A DNA stretch of 64,000 bases from Chthonobacter albigriseus (GTDB lineage Bacteria > Pseudomonadota > Alphaproteobacteria > Rhizobiales > Pleomorphomonadaceae): contig NZ_JACDIT010000006.1 in the NCBI RefSeq assembly GCF_013839445.1, positions 62,001-126,000 of the forward strand. Reading direction: 5' to 3'. Below, in pieces: positions 1 to 8,180 of the stretch. Numbering within the stretch: the stretch's first letter is position 1; the number at the start of each line of letters is the position of its first letter. The notes below the pieces were generated by a model that saw only the letters and a program-made list of their open reading frames with translations, was not told where the DNA came from and searched no databases. The translations under genes and the position numbers were made by a program.

Positions 1-432
1 GCTCGGCCCGAAGGCTTCCGGCTCGCTGGTGAAGCTCAGGGCGAATTCCGGGGTGTTGCTCTTGGCGAAGATCACCAGTCCCGCCGCCTTGTAGCGGGCG
101 ACCAGCGTGGTGTCGGCGCGTGACACGGCGTCGGCGAAGAGCCGGGATCCGGTGGAGAGGATCGTGTCCTTTGCTTCGAAACCGGTGTTCTTCAGGATGA
201 ACGGAACGCCGGTGAACGGACCGTCCGGCAGGCCCTGGCCGATCGCCTTGCGGGCCAGATCGTCGAAGCGATGCACGAGCGCGTGGAGCACCGGTTCGCC
301 AGCCTCGACGCGGTCGAGAGCCGCTTCCAGGAGCTCGGAGGCCGTGACCTCTCCCGCCTTGACGAGCGCGGCCAACCCGAGCGCGTCGTAGTTTTCGTAG
401 TCCGGAAAAGAGGACGGTCGCGGGCCTGTCAC
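1..432 (-). CDS. Amidase signature family protein (N-terminal part, runs off the left edge)
   Basis: The first 144 codons of an amidase-signature enzyme are present; the rest lies beyond base 1, including the Gly/Ser-rich region and part of the Ser-cisSer-Lys triad. Seen: the N-terminal helix with LLEAALDRVEAGEPVLHA, then a stretch ending PFTGVPFILKN that carries the catalytic Lys of the family, then AKSNTPEFALSFTSEPEAFG, typical of GatA-like amidases. The start is a GTG whose bases overlap the stop of the upstream gene (GTGA, 429-432), so it is translationally coupled to the SnoaL-like gene and is the third gene of a leftward operon led by a flavin monooxygenase. Amidases hydrolyse linear amides in the cytoplasm; the substrate cannot be read here. 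Family assignment is firm. Confidence 0.85.
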   Translation of the reverse strand, partial: MTGPRPSSFPDYENYDALGLAALVKAGEVTASELLEAALDRVEAGEPVLHALVHRFDDLARKAIGQGLPDGPFTGVPFILKNTGFEAKDTILSTGSRLFADAVSRADTTLVARYKAAGLVIFAKSNTPEFALSFTSEPEAFGPS

Positions 433-845
433 GCCGCCTCTCCTCGGGCCTGACGCTTGAAGTCGTCGAGGCTCCAGTAGTCGCGGGTTCCGGCGATCGA
501 GTCCCCGTCGAGCTCGATGAGGTGGACGCCGTCCAGGCGGATCGGGCGGCCCTTGGTTTGAGCGCCGCCCATGTCGATGCCGAGATGGCCCGTCAGGGTG
601 TAGACCACCGCGACCGTGCTGCCCGCCGGGATGGTCTCCCGTCGCTCCCAATGAGCGTCCGGCAACAGCGAGAAGAAGCCGGACAACCCGGATTCCAGAG
701 CCGCCCGCCCGGTCCGGCGAGGACCGGCAGTGCCCTCCTGGTGCCAGGCGTCTTCGCGATAGAGGGCCGCCGCGGCTGCAGCGTCACGGCTGTTGTAGGC
801 GCGATAGAACGCGTCCACGAGGTCGAGGGCCGACCCATGGCTCAT
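429..845 (-). CDS. SnoaL-like / NTF2-fold protein
   Basis: A 138-residue cytoplasmic protein of the SnoaL/NTF2-like alpha+beta-barrel superfamily. It opens with ALDLVDAFYRAYNSRDAAAAAALY, has the usual central W-H strand (DAWHQEG) and ends YWSLDDFKRQ, as in nuclear-transport-factor-2-like small-molecule isomerases, cyclases and hydrolases. I chose the ATG at 845 because GGAG lies about 9 bases upstream; an earlier ATG at 893 would add 16 unconserved residues without a clear ribosome site. It sits between an HpaB-type monooxygenase upstream and an amidase with which it overlaps by 4 bases, so a step in the same aromatic or heterocyclic catabolic route is likely. The reaction cannot be told from the fold. 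Confidence 0.75.
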   Translation of the reverse strand: MSHGSALDLVDAFYRAYNSRDAAAAAALYREDAWHQEGTAGPRRTGRAALESGLSGFFSLLPDAHWERRETIPAGSTVAVVYTLTGHLGIDMGGAQTKGRPIRLDGVHLIELDGDSIAGTRDYWSLDDFKRQARGEAA

Positions 846-911
846 GACTGTTGCTCCGGACTGACTGGGCGGATCGGTCGGGCGCCGCTCCATGAGCGAC
901 GCCCCGTTCGT

Positions 912-2393
912 TCAGGGCATGCGGGCGAGCGTCTTGACCTGGTTGACGAAGGCGTCGCGCTTCACCTCGTTGAAGAGGCGTTCACGCAGACGCGGCGCCG
1001 GGCTCGCGTTGACGTTCTCGAACAGGGCCACGCGGCCGGCCAGCGACGACGCCGTCATGTCCCAGATGAAGTTCATCAGCTGTTCCTTGACCTCGGCGGT
1101 GACGCCCTTGCCCGGCAGCAGATCCTGGAGATAGTGCCCGATCTCGGGGTTCTCGAAGGCTTTCTTGCCGAAGCGCATGACGAGGCCCTGACCGCAGAGC
1201 TCCTGCAGGATGTGGATGATCCGCGGGTAGTGCTCGATGGAATAGAGCCGTCCAGCGGTCAGCATGCCGACGTCAGGCGCCATGACGCCGCCCTCGGTCA
1301 GCTTGGCCTTGGCCTCGGCCGCCGTGATGAAGGCCCGAAGCGTCTGGGCGTACTGGATGATCTCACCGAGCATGCCCTGCACGGCGGGAATATGGCCGGT
1401 GCCGAGAACGTCGAGCACCAGCTGCCCGGCGCCGACGAAGAGCTCCGCCTTCACGGCGAGGCGCGTCAGCACGTGCCAGTGCGCGAAGACGCAGACCGGG
1501 CCGTAGTAGGACATCGCAGTCGGATCGCCGAGATTGAAGATCCGGTCCTTCGGCACGAACACGTTGTCGAAGATGATCAGCTGGTCGGCTTCCTCACCCA
1601 TGCTGGCGACGGGGTGGTCGAAAGGGTCGGAGCCGGGATGGGAGACCATCTCGCGGGAGATCAGGCGGATGCCTTCCGAAGCGATCGGAACCGAAGCCCA
1701 GATGCACGCCTCTGCGGGGGTTTCGCGAATGCCGCCGAGGTTGGTGAAGAAGATCTCGTTGGCCTGCGCCGAGATCGAGCCCACGGTCTTGGCGCCCGAG
1801 ACGCGGATGCCGTTCTTCTCGACGCTCTTGACCTTGAGAAGCGAGGCTTCGGCGCCCTTGGGGCTCGAGCGATCGTTCTGCGGTCCGGTGAGGCTCTCCG
1901 AGGCGGTCAGGTTGTTCTCCCGACCGAACTGGACGTAGGCCTCGATGTTCTCGGCAAAGTCCGGCGAGCATCCGTCGATCAGCGAGGTCTTGGCCTTGAA
2001 GGTGGGCAGGTGGGCCAGCAGGCCAACGGCGATCGCCGGCGCCAGATCGGGCGGGCGGCCGAAGGTGCCGGCGGTCTTCAGGCTGGTGTACTCGATCATC
2101 TTGCGCCGGTCGGCGAGATCCTCCAGCGTGCGCGGCACCTGCCAGGCGCGGCTGTAGACCACGCCGTCGCTCGGATCCGTGTAGGTGGTGGCATCGGCGA
2201 ACTTCGGATCGAACTGGTCGTCGAACATGCTGGCGACGAGGTCGACGCCGGCCGACAGGGCGGGATCGTCGAACACCGTTTCGATTCGCTCGCCGTTGAC
2301 CCAGAGCGCCCGCCCGTCGCGCAGCGTCGCTTTGAACTCGGCGCCGGTCTTCAACCGGTGCTTCACGCTCGTCTCCCGCATTTGCGCCGTCAT
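912..2393 (-). CDS. 4-hydroxyphenylacetate 3-hydroxylase (HpaB)-family flavin-dependent monooxygenase
   Basis: 493 residues, the normal length for the HpaB/PvcC two-component monooxygenase oxygenase subunit, which uses reduced FAD made by a separate reductase to hydroxylate an aromatic ring. The HpaB N-terminal domain (start RLKTGAEFKATLRDGRALWVNGE) and the acyl-CoA-dehydrogenase-like C-terminal domain are both present; residues about 150-175 (ENNLTASESLTGPQNDRS) match the FAD/substrate region. The ATG at 2393 is preceded by AGGAG at 8 bases and so is preferred to starts up to 43 codons upstream. No HpaC-type reductase is in the window. It heads a leftward operon with the SnoaL-like and amidase genes. 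Substrate unknown; the 10-base motif shared with the transaminase promoter suggests, by inference, a link to vitamin B6 breakdown. Confidence 0.85.
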   Translation of the reverse strand: MTAQMRETSVKHRLKTGAEFKATLRDGRALWVNGERIETVFDDPALSAGVDLVASMFDDQFDPKFADATTYTDPSDGVVYSRAWQVPRTLEDLADRRKMIEYTSLKTAGTFGRPPDLAPAIAVGLLAHLPTFKAKTSLIDGCSPDFAENIEAYVQFGRENNLTASESLTGPQNDRSSPKGAEASLLKVKSVEKNGIRVSGAKTVGSISAQANEIFFTNLGGIRETPAEACIWASVPIASEGIRLISREMVSHPGSDPFDHPVASMGEEADQLIIFDNVFVPKDRIFNLGDPTAMSYYGPVCVFAHWHVLTRLAVKAELFVGAGQLVLDVLGTGHIPAVQGMLGEIIQYAQTLRAFITAAEAKAKLTEGGVMAPDVGMLTAGRLYSIEHYPRIIHILQELCGQGLVMRFGKKAFENPEIGHYLQDLLPGKGVTAEVKEQLMNFIWDMTASSLAGRVALFENVNASPAPRLRERLFNEVKRDAFVNQVKTLARMP

Positions 2394-2879
2394 GTCCACA
2401 CTCCTCTGGATGGACCGGGCTCGCGCGACGCTTCTCTGGAGGACTGCCGCGGAGGGTCGCCAAGGGCGAACGCTCCGACCGGCAGACACTCTCGGCGCAC
2501 TCAGCGACCGGGTCGGTTTCATGATCCAACCATTAATCGCCCGAATTGGTCAAGATGGCTTCGTTGGTTGAGAGCCGCGGAACCTGCCTTTCATTTGAGC
2601 GGCAGCGCCGAATTCGACCAATCGGGCCGCAGGCACGCACCGCGATGCACGATATTTTCTGGAAAATCAACTACTTAGAGATGCGCGACAAAACGGCAGA
2701 ACGGATTTCCGCACGGCGGCGGCGTGCTGCGTTCGGTAAAATCACCGCCGCGATCTTGTTGACCAAATCGTCCGGTTCTGGTTTTTTGGTTGAAGCATAC
2801 GGTGCCTCTCGGGACGATCCGTCACCGGAGGTCGGCCAGTGGGGTCGCCATGTCGATCACCGATAGACGCACAACGCGA
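2394..2879. promoter_or_regulatory. 486-bp intergenic region upstream of the HpaB operon
   Basis: No convincing gene. It must hold the promoter of the leftward monooxygenase operon. Visible elements: a perfect 14-base palindrome ATTTTCTGGAAAAT at 2654-2667, and an imperfect inverted pair GCCCGAATTGGTC (2539-2551) and GACCAATCGGGC (2616-2627). The second arm is part of TTCGACCAAT (2613-2622), a 10-mer that recurs exactly at 9419-9428 upstream of the pyridoxamine-pyruvate transaminase. Other ACCAA/TTGGT half-sites are scattered here. Operator function is an inference. Confidence 0.4.
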
Positions 2880-3329
2880 TCATGGAGCCGGAAGGGGCGT
2901 GCAGTCCAGTCGGTTGGTGCCCGCCGCGCCATGGCAGGCGACCGAAATAGGCTTTTCGGCCGCTCCGGCTCGTCGAAGAAGCGGCAGGTCGCTGGCCGTG
3001 CTGACGTCGGCGCCGGAGTAGCCACACCAGACGCGCAGCAGCGGCATGCGATCCAGGTGCTCGTTGAGCGCGAAGACCTCGCCGGTCTTCGGGTCCGACC
3101 AGAGGGTCGCAGTCACGCTGGCGCCAGGCGCGGCGCTGCCAACCTCGGCAGAGTACCAGTGAGCGATGGTCGCAGCGCAAGTGATCGCCGCGGAGCTCCT
3201 GTTGTCGGCCCGGAAGGGAACGGCGGTGAGGCCGTCCGTCCCTCGTTTCATCGGGTGAGTCTCTTCGGCGGCGGCCACCGTCGTGGCGAGAATTGCGGCA
3301 AGTGGAATCAGGTATGTACGCGCTCGCAT
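2880..3329 (-). CDS. Small secreted protein of unknown function
   Basis: 149 residues. The N-terminus MRARTYLIPLAAILATTVAAAEE is a clear Sec signal peptide with an A-x-A-type cleavage site, so the mature protein of roughly 125 residues is periplasmic or secreted. It contains several cysteines (SAAITCAATIAHWYS, RVWCGYSG, ISVACHGAAG, RLDCTPLPAP), suggesting two disulfides. I do not recognise a family. The ATG at 3329 is used; an in-frame TTG three codons upstream is less likely. It is divergent from the BMP-type binding protein at 3442, with 112 bases between the starts, so the two may share a control region. Some annotators may leave it out, but the signal peptide and codon structure support a real gene. 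Confidence 0.6.
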   Translation of the reverse strand: MRARTYLIPLAAILATTVAAAEETHPMKRGTDGLTAVPFRADNRSSAAITCAATIAHWYSAEVGSAAPGASVTATLWSDPKTGEVFALNEHLDRMPLLRVWCGYSGADVSTASDLPLLRRAGAAEKPISVACHGAAGTNRLDCTPLPAP

Positions 3330-3441
3330 CGCCGGCAAAATCCCTATCCGATCTGAATAGCTTCAGTATATCGATATCACCGGCGATCGATCTGTTACAA
3401 GTAGGCCAGTAAACGATAATCAGCAAACGGGGAACAAAGTC
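3330..3441. promoter_or_regulatory. Divergent promoter region between the secreted protein and the BMP-type ABC importer
   Basis: 112 bases, locally A+T-richer than the flanking genes, holding the start regions of both divergent genes. It contains TATCGATATC followed 10 bases later by GATCGATC. GGGGAACAAAGTC precedes the importer's ATG. No exact copy of the TTCGACCAAT motif was seen here. Confidence 0.4.
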
Positions 3442-4473
3442 ATGAAGACGTATTTGCTTGGAGGCGTTGCGATCGCCATGATGGCGTTCGCGTCTGTGGC
3501 GCATGCGGCTGAACTGAAGTCCATTGCGATTCTGACGCCGGAAGCCGGCACCGACTACGGCTGGAACCAGCAGGGCGTGGATGCTGCCAAGGCGGCGGGC
3601 GCCGCCGCCGGCATCGAGGCGGTCGTGGCCGAGGACCTCGGCTACGGGGACGTGCGTCCGACGCTGCGCGGACTCGCCCAAGAGGGCGCCGGCCTCCTGA
3701 TCGCCCACGCCAGCGGCTACAACACCGCCGCGCCGGAGATCGGAGCGGAAGCGAAGATCCCGGTGGCGATCGTCGATCGTCCCGACGCGCTCGCGGCCGG
3801 AGCGGTCGCGGACTACACCTGCAGCGGCCACGAAGGCGCCTATCTGGCCGGTCGTCTGGCCGCCAAGATGTCGCGCACCGGTACCGTCGGGATCGTCGTC
3901 TCCGGCGAGCCTCCGTCGTGGAATGCGCAGTCGGTTGCATTCGCCGAAGGCGCCAAGGCCGAGAAGGCGGACATCACCGTCCGCTACGCGGTGATCGGGC
4001 CGGCGGCCTATGCCGACGCTGCGGGCGGCAAGCGGGTCACCGAAGCGCTGATGGCCGCCGGCGCCGACATCATCTTCGGCCAGGGCAACGGGTCGAGCTT
4101 CGGCATGCTGCAGGCGATCGAGACGGGCAAAGCCACCGACGGCGGCAAGGTCTTCTTCATCGACGTGATCGGCGACAAGACCCCCATCGACAAGGGCAAC
4201 CTCCTGAGCTCGGTGGTCTGGAACCTGACGCCGGTCTACTCCGCGATGATCGAGGACGTGAAGGCCGACAAGTTCGGCACGCGCAACTACGGCATCCAAC
4301 TCGCCGACGACAGCGTCAGCCTGTTGAAGACGAAGCAGATCCCGGACGACATCTGGGCCCAGATCGAAGCGCTGAAGAAGGACATCGTCGACGGCAAGAT
4401 CAAGCTGACGCCGAAGTTCGACGCGGAAAGCGTTCATGCGGTGGTGACCCAGCTGGCGGTCGCAGCCGAGTAA
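3442..4473 (+). CDS. BMP-family (basic membrane protein) ABC transporter substrate-binding protein
   Basis: 343 residues with Sec signal peptide MKTYLLGGVAIAMMAFASVAHA; no lipobox cysteine, so a soluble periplasmic protein. The mature part is a type I periplasmic binding fold of the BMP/Med/PnrA family: AILTPEAGTDYGWNQQGVDAA near the start, the hinge strand LLIAHASGYN, then GADIIFGQGNGSSFGMLQA and VFFIDVIGDKT. Family members bind purine nucleosides, and some spirochaete members bind riboflavin. It is first in a four-gene importer operon (binding protein, double ATPase, two permeases). A strong hairpin follows the stop and probably raises binding-protein output relative to the membrane genes. 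The B6 enzymes nearby make a pyridine vitamer a reasonable guess for the ligand, but this is inference. Confidence 0.9.
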   Translation: MKTYLLGGVAIAMMAFASVAHAAELKSIAILTPEAGTDYGWNQQGVDAAKAAGAAAGIEAVVAEDLGYGDVRPTLRGLAQEGAGLLIAHASGYNTAAPEIGAEAKIPVAIVDRPDALAAGAVADYTCSGHEGAYLAGRLAAKMSRTGTVGIVVSGEPPSWNAQSVAFAEGAKAEKADITVRYAVIGPAAYADAAGGKRVTEALMAAGADIIFGQGNGSSFGMLQAIETGKATDGGKVFFIDVIGDKTPIDKGNLLSSVVWNLTPVYSAMIEDVKADKFGTRNYGIQLADDSVSLLKTKQIPDDIWAQIEALKKDIVDGKIKLTPKFDAESVHAVVTQLAVAAE

Positions 4474-4485
4474 GCACGAACCGAG

Positions 4486-4514
4486 GGCCGGGACCCACGT
4501 CAGGGGTCCCGGCC
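4486..4514 (+). terminator. Intra-operon GC hairpin after the binding-protein gene
   Basis: Perfect 11-bp stem (4486-4496 GGCCGGGACCC with 4504-4514) around the loop ACGTCAG, starting 12 bases after the stop codon. No T-run follows, so it is more likely a partial terminator or mRNA 3'-end stabiliser than a full stop, as is common after binding-protein genes in ABC operons. Confidence 0.6.
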
Positions 4515-4570
4515 GCTCCCTCCGGGGTTAGCACGCCCGCGCCTTCCGGCCATACCCAGTTGGACCGTTC

Positions 4571-6145
4571 ATGACCGATCCGGCCGCATCCTCCGGTATT
4601 CATCCCTCTCCCGGCATGCCTGATCCGTTGATCGCGCTGGACCACGTGACCAAGCGCTTTCCAGGCGTCGTCGCAAACGACCAGGTGTCGGTGGCGATCT
4701 GGCCGGGCGAGGTGCACGTGCTGCTGGGGGAGAACGGGGCGGGAAAGTCGACGCTGGTCGGTATGCTTTCCGGCATCCAGCAGCCGGACGACGGTGGGAT
4801 CCTGATCGAAGGCAGGGAAGTTTCGATCGACACGCCGGCCACCGCCCTTTCGCTGGGAATCGGAACCGTGTTCCAGCACGCCATGCTTGTGCCTTCCCTC
4901 ACGGTGGCCGAGAACATGGCCCTCGGCGGCAAAGCCTGGACCAGGCCCGACCGTCAGGGCATCCGGCGCGACATGGACAAGGTCTGCACCGACCTCGGGA
5001 TCACGATCGACCCGCACGCGCGGGTCGGATCCCTGTCGCTCGGCGAGCAGCAGCAGGTCGAGATCGTCCGCGCGGTGCTGCGCCACAGCCGCGTGCTGAT
5101 CCTCGACGAGGCGACGGCGATGCTGACGCCCAAGGGCGCGCAGGAACTGGGTGCCCTGATGCGCCGGCTGGTGGCGCGCGGACTCGCGGTCATCTTCATC
5201 ACCCACAAGCTCAACGAGGCGGTCGAGTTCGGCGACCGGATCACCGTGCTGAGGCTCGGCCGGAAGGTCGGCGAAATAGCCCCGGATCGGCTGCGCACCC
5301 TCGGCTCGGAAGCCGTGACCGCGGAGATTCTGCGGCTGATGTTCGGGTCGCATGTCGTCGGCGCCGACACCGGCGGCCGTCGCCGGCCGACGCCGACCGG
5401 CGAGACGGTCCTGGCCCTCTCCGCGATCGACGTTCCCGACGAGAGCGTACCCGTGCGCGGCGTCGACCTGACCATCCGGTCGGGCGAGATCCTCGGGGTC
5501 GCCGGGATCGACGGCAACGGACAGAAGCAACTGGCGGAGGCCATCGCCGGCCAACGCCGGCTCGGCGCCGGGACGATCCGGTTGGCGGGCGTCGCCATCG
5601 AGACCCTGTCTGTGGCCGACCGGCGACGCCTCGGCCTTCGCTACGTCACCGACGACCGGCTGAACGAGGGAACCGTCGGATCGTTTCCGATCGCGCTCAA
5701 CCTCGTCCTCAAGCAGGTCGGCGAAGAGCCGTTCTGGTTTCGCGGCGTGCAGCGGTCCGCCCCGATCGCGGACCATGCCCGCCGCCTGGTCTCCGAGTTC
5801 GACGTCCGCACGCCCGGGGTGGAGACGGCGATCGGCAAGCTGTCCGGCGGCAACATCCAGAAGGCGTTGCTGGCGCGCGAGCTTTCCGGCGAGGCGCGGG
5901 TGGTGATCTTCGCCAAGCCGACCTACGGGCTCGACGTCCAGAATATCCGGGCGACGCGGCAACGGATCCGTGACGCGGCCGAGCGCGGGTGCGCCGTGAT
6001 GCTGATCTCGACCGATCTCGAAGAAATTCTGGAGCTGTCCGACCGCATCGCGGTCATGGACCAGGGCCGCGTCGTCGGGGTGGTCGACAACGACGCCGAC
6101 GCCCGATCCCGGGTCGGGGCCCTGATGAGCGGGGCGCACAGATGA
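4571..6145 (+). CDS. BMP-type ABC importer ATP-binding protein (two fused nucleotide-binding domains)
   Basis: 524 residues, the length of RbsA/YufO-type double ATPases that energise nucleoside and sugar importers. First domain: Walker A GENGAGKST at about 53-61, signature LSLGEQQQVEI, Walker B VLILDEATAML. Second domain: degenerate Walker A region GIDGNGQKQL, signature LSGGNIQKALLAREL, and FAKPTYGLDV in place of a canonical Walker B; this asymmetry is normal for the class. The 3' end overlaps the next gene by ATGA (6142-6145). The start at 4571 is the first ATG after the hairpin; an ATG at 4616 would also preserve the domain. It pairs with the two following permeases and the preceding binding protein. 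Confidence 0.9.
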   Translation: MTDPAASSGIHPSPGMPDPLIALDHVTKRFPGVVANDQVSVAIWPGEVHVLLGENGAGKSTLVGMLSGIQQPDDGGILIEGREVSIDTPATALSLGIGTVFQHAMLVPSLTVAENMALGGKAWTRPDRQGIRRDMDKVCTDLGITIDPHARVGSLSLGEQQQVEIVRAVLRHSRVLILDEATAMLTPKGAQELGALMRRLVARGLAVIFITHKLNEAVEFGDRITVLRLGRKVGEIAPDRLRTLGSEAVTAEILRLMFGSHVVGADTGGRRRPTPTGETVLALSAIDVPDESVPVRGVDLTIRSGEILGVAGIDGNGQKQLAEAIAGQRRLGAGTIRLAGVAIETLSVADRRRLGLRYVTDDRLNEGTVGSFPIALNLVLKQVGEEPFWFRGVQRSAPIADHARRLVSEFDVRTPGVETAIGKLSGGNIQKALLARELSGEARVVIFAKPTYGLDVQNIRATRQRIRDAAERGCAVMLISTDLEEILELSDRIAVMDQGRVVGVVDNDADARSRVGALMSGAHR

Positions 6146-7224
6146 CGTCGGAACTCGCGCGCAAGAGAATGACGGCCTCCGCGCCGCGACCGGATCTAGG
6201 GCCGCTCGCCCGGCGCGCCGCTCTGGCCTTGGGGCCGGTGTTGGCCGCCTTGGTTCTCGGTGGCCTGGTTCTGCTCGTGCTCGGCGTCAATCCGATCGCC
6301 TACTATGTATTTGTCGTGGAACGCGGCCTGCTGTCGCCGACCGGAATCCAGGCGACGCTGACCCGGATGGCGCCGCTTCTCCTGATCGCCGCCAGCCTCA
6401 TCGTCGCGTTTCGGGCGGGGATCTGGAATCTCGGCGGTGACGGCCAGTTTCTGCTTGGCGCGGTCGTCGTCGCGGCGGCGGCGCCACTGCTGATCCAGCA
6501 CCTCCCGAGCTGGGCCGTGCTCGTCGTCTGCATGGCGCTTGGCGCCCTGGTGGGAGCGGTGTGGTCGGTGCTGCCGGCGCTTCTCAAGGCCTATCAGGGC
6601 GTCAACGAGATCATCACGACGCTGATGATGACCTTCCTCGGGGTCTCCTTCGCCAATGTGCTGGTGAAACTCGCGTTCCGCGATCCGGGCACGACGGTGC
6701 CGCAGACCCGCACGCTCGAGGTCGCGGACCGCCTGCCGCGCCTGTTCGAGACGACGATCTCCAGCGGGCTGGTGATCGGCATCGTCGCGATCCTGGCGGT
6801 CCACGTGATGATGACGCGCACGGCCTTTGGACTGAAACTACGGATCGTCGGAGCCAACACCCGGGCGGCCGTGCACGCCGGGCTCTCCGTTCCGCGCCTG
6901 ACGGTGGCCGTGTTCGCGATCTCGGCCAGTCTCGCCGGCCTGGCGGGCGCAGTGGAGATCCTCGGCGTGCAAGGAAACGTCAGGGCCGACTGGAACCCGG
7001 CCTACAGCCTTACGGTGGTGCCCCTGGTGTTCCTGGCGCGTTTCAACGGGCCGGCCACGATCGCCTTCGTGTTCCTGTTCTCCGTGCTCTCGATCGGCGG
7101 TGAGAGCGCGGCAAGGCGGATGGGTGTGCCCAACTTCTTCACCCTGGTGATCGTCGGCATTCTTCTCATCCTGCTCGGCCTTGCCGAGTATCTGGACCAG
7201 CGCCGCCGCGCGGGAGGGCCTTGA
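6142..7224 (+). CDS. BMP-type ABC importer permease 1
   Basis: 360 residues of the BPD_transp_2 family (RbsC/LivH-like). About eight to ten hydrophobic segments are visible, starting with VLAALVLGGLVLLVLGVNPI and including LLLIAASLIVAFRAGIWNLGGDGQF, whose FRAG-WNLG-DGQ motif is typical of YufP-like nucleoside permeases. The family loop AYQGVNEIITTLMM contacts the ATPase. The start ATG overlaps the stop of the ATPase gene (ATGA), so an open frame extending further upstream is not used. It is an inner-membrane protein that should form a heterodimer with the next gene product. Confidence 0.9.
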   Translation: MTSELARKRMTASAPRPDLGPLARRAALALGPVLAALVLGGLVLLVLGVNPIAYYVFVVERGLLSPTGIQATLTRMAPLLLIAASLIVAFRAGIWNLGGDGQFLLGAVVVAAAAPLLIQHLPSWAVLVVCMALGALVGAVWSVLPALLKAYQGVNEIITTLMMTFLGVSFANVLVKLAFRDPGTTVPQTRTLEVADRLPRLFETTISSGLVIGIVAILAVHVMMTRTAFGLKLRIVGANTRAAVHAGLSVPRLTVAVFAISASLAGLAGAVEILGVQGNVRADWNPAYSLTVVPLVFLARFNGPATIAFVFLFSVLSIGGESAARRMGVPNFFTLVIVGILLILLGLAEYLDQRRRAGGP

Positions 7225-7227
7225 CCG

Positions 7228-8163
7228 ATGTCAGCGCTCTTCACGGAAGCCTTTCTGACGGCGCTCATCCTGGGAGCAGTCACCGCCGGGATCCCGCTGA
7301 TGCTGGCCGGTCTCGGGGAGCAGATCTCCGAGAAGGCAGGCGTACTGAACATCGGCATCGAGGGAATGATGCTGATCGGTGCCTACACCGGCTTCCTGGT
7401 CGCCTATTTCACCGGCTCGATCTGGCTCGGATTCTTCAGCGGAAGTCTCGGGGGGATGGCCGTCGCGTCCCTGATGGCGCTGTTCTGTGTCCGGCTGGGC
7501 CTCAGCCAGATCGTCATTGGCATCGCCCTCACGCTCGGCGCGGAGGGTCTGACCGCACTGCTCCACCATTTCCAGTTCTCGCAAAGCTATCCGCGGCTGG
7601 AAGCGGTCGAGTCGCTTGCGATCCCCGGCCTGTCCGCGCTGCCGGTCATCGGGCCTGCGCTGTTCGATAGGCCGCCGATCATCTATCTCGCGATTGCCGC
7701 CGTGGCCGTGACCGCCTGGGTGTTCCGGTCCACGAACCTCGGGCTCGCGCTGCAGGCGGCCGGCGACAAACCCGCGGCGCTCGACGCCGCCGGCGTCGAC
7801 GTGATCGCCGTGCGGACCGGCGCCGTGCTGACCACCGGCTTGCTGGCGGGACTTGGCGGCGCCTTCATGGCGGAGGTCGGCGCCGGGATCTTCGTTCCTT
7901 TCATGACCAACGGAGCGGGCTTCATCGGAATCGTGCTGGCGATGCTGGCCCGCGGTCGCCCGCTGTGGGTGCTGCTGGGCGCGCTGCTCTTCGGAGCATG
8001 CCTGTCGGCGACGACGGCGCTGCAGGTCGCCGGTGTCGACATCCCGACCGACGTCATCCAGATGCTGCCCTTCGCCGCCGTGCTTGCCATTCTGGTGGTC
8101 TTCGGCCGTCGGGCCAGCTTGCCGCCGGCGCTCGGCAGCCACTACGTGAGGGGCGCGCGATGA
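7228..8163 (+). CDS. BMP-type ABC importer permease 2
   Basis: 311 residues, BPD_transp_2 family (YufQ-like), very hydrophobic, with GIPLMLAGLGEQISEKAGVLNIGIEGMM near the N-terminus (the EKAGVLNIGIEG motif is characteristic) and GADVIAVRTG-type coupling-loop sequence around DAAGVDVIAVRTGAVL. It starts 3 bases after the stop of permease 1 and ends the operon. The convergent transaminase gene stops only 18 bases away, and no hairpin terminator is apparent between them. Confidence 0.9.
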   Translation: MSALFTEAFLTALILGAVTAGIPLMLAGLGEQISEKAGVLNIGIEGMMLIGAYTGFLVAYFTGSIWLGFFSGSLGGMAVASLMALFCVRLGLSQIVIGIALTLGAEGLTALLHHFQFSQSYPRLEAVESLAIPGLSALPVIGPALFDRPPIIYLAIAAVAVTAWVFRSTNLGLALQAAGDKPAALDAAGVDVIAVRTGAVLTTGLLAGLGGAFMAEVGAGIFVPFMTNGAGFIGIVLAMLARGRPLWVLLGALLFGACLSATTALQVAGVDIPTDVIQMLPFAAVLAILVVFGRRASLPPALGSHYVRGAR

Positions 8164-8180
8164 CGGCTCTCCCCCGGCAG

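Noticed and set aside
522-2678. Plus-strand open frame of about 720 codons opposite the HpaB gene
   Set aside because: No recognisable domain, biased composition, and the opposite strand codes for a full HpaB-family protein with a good ribosome site.
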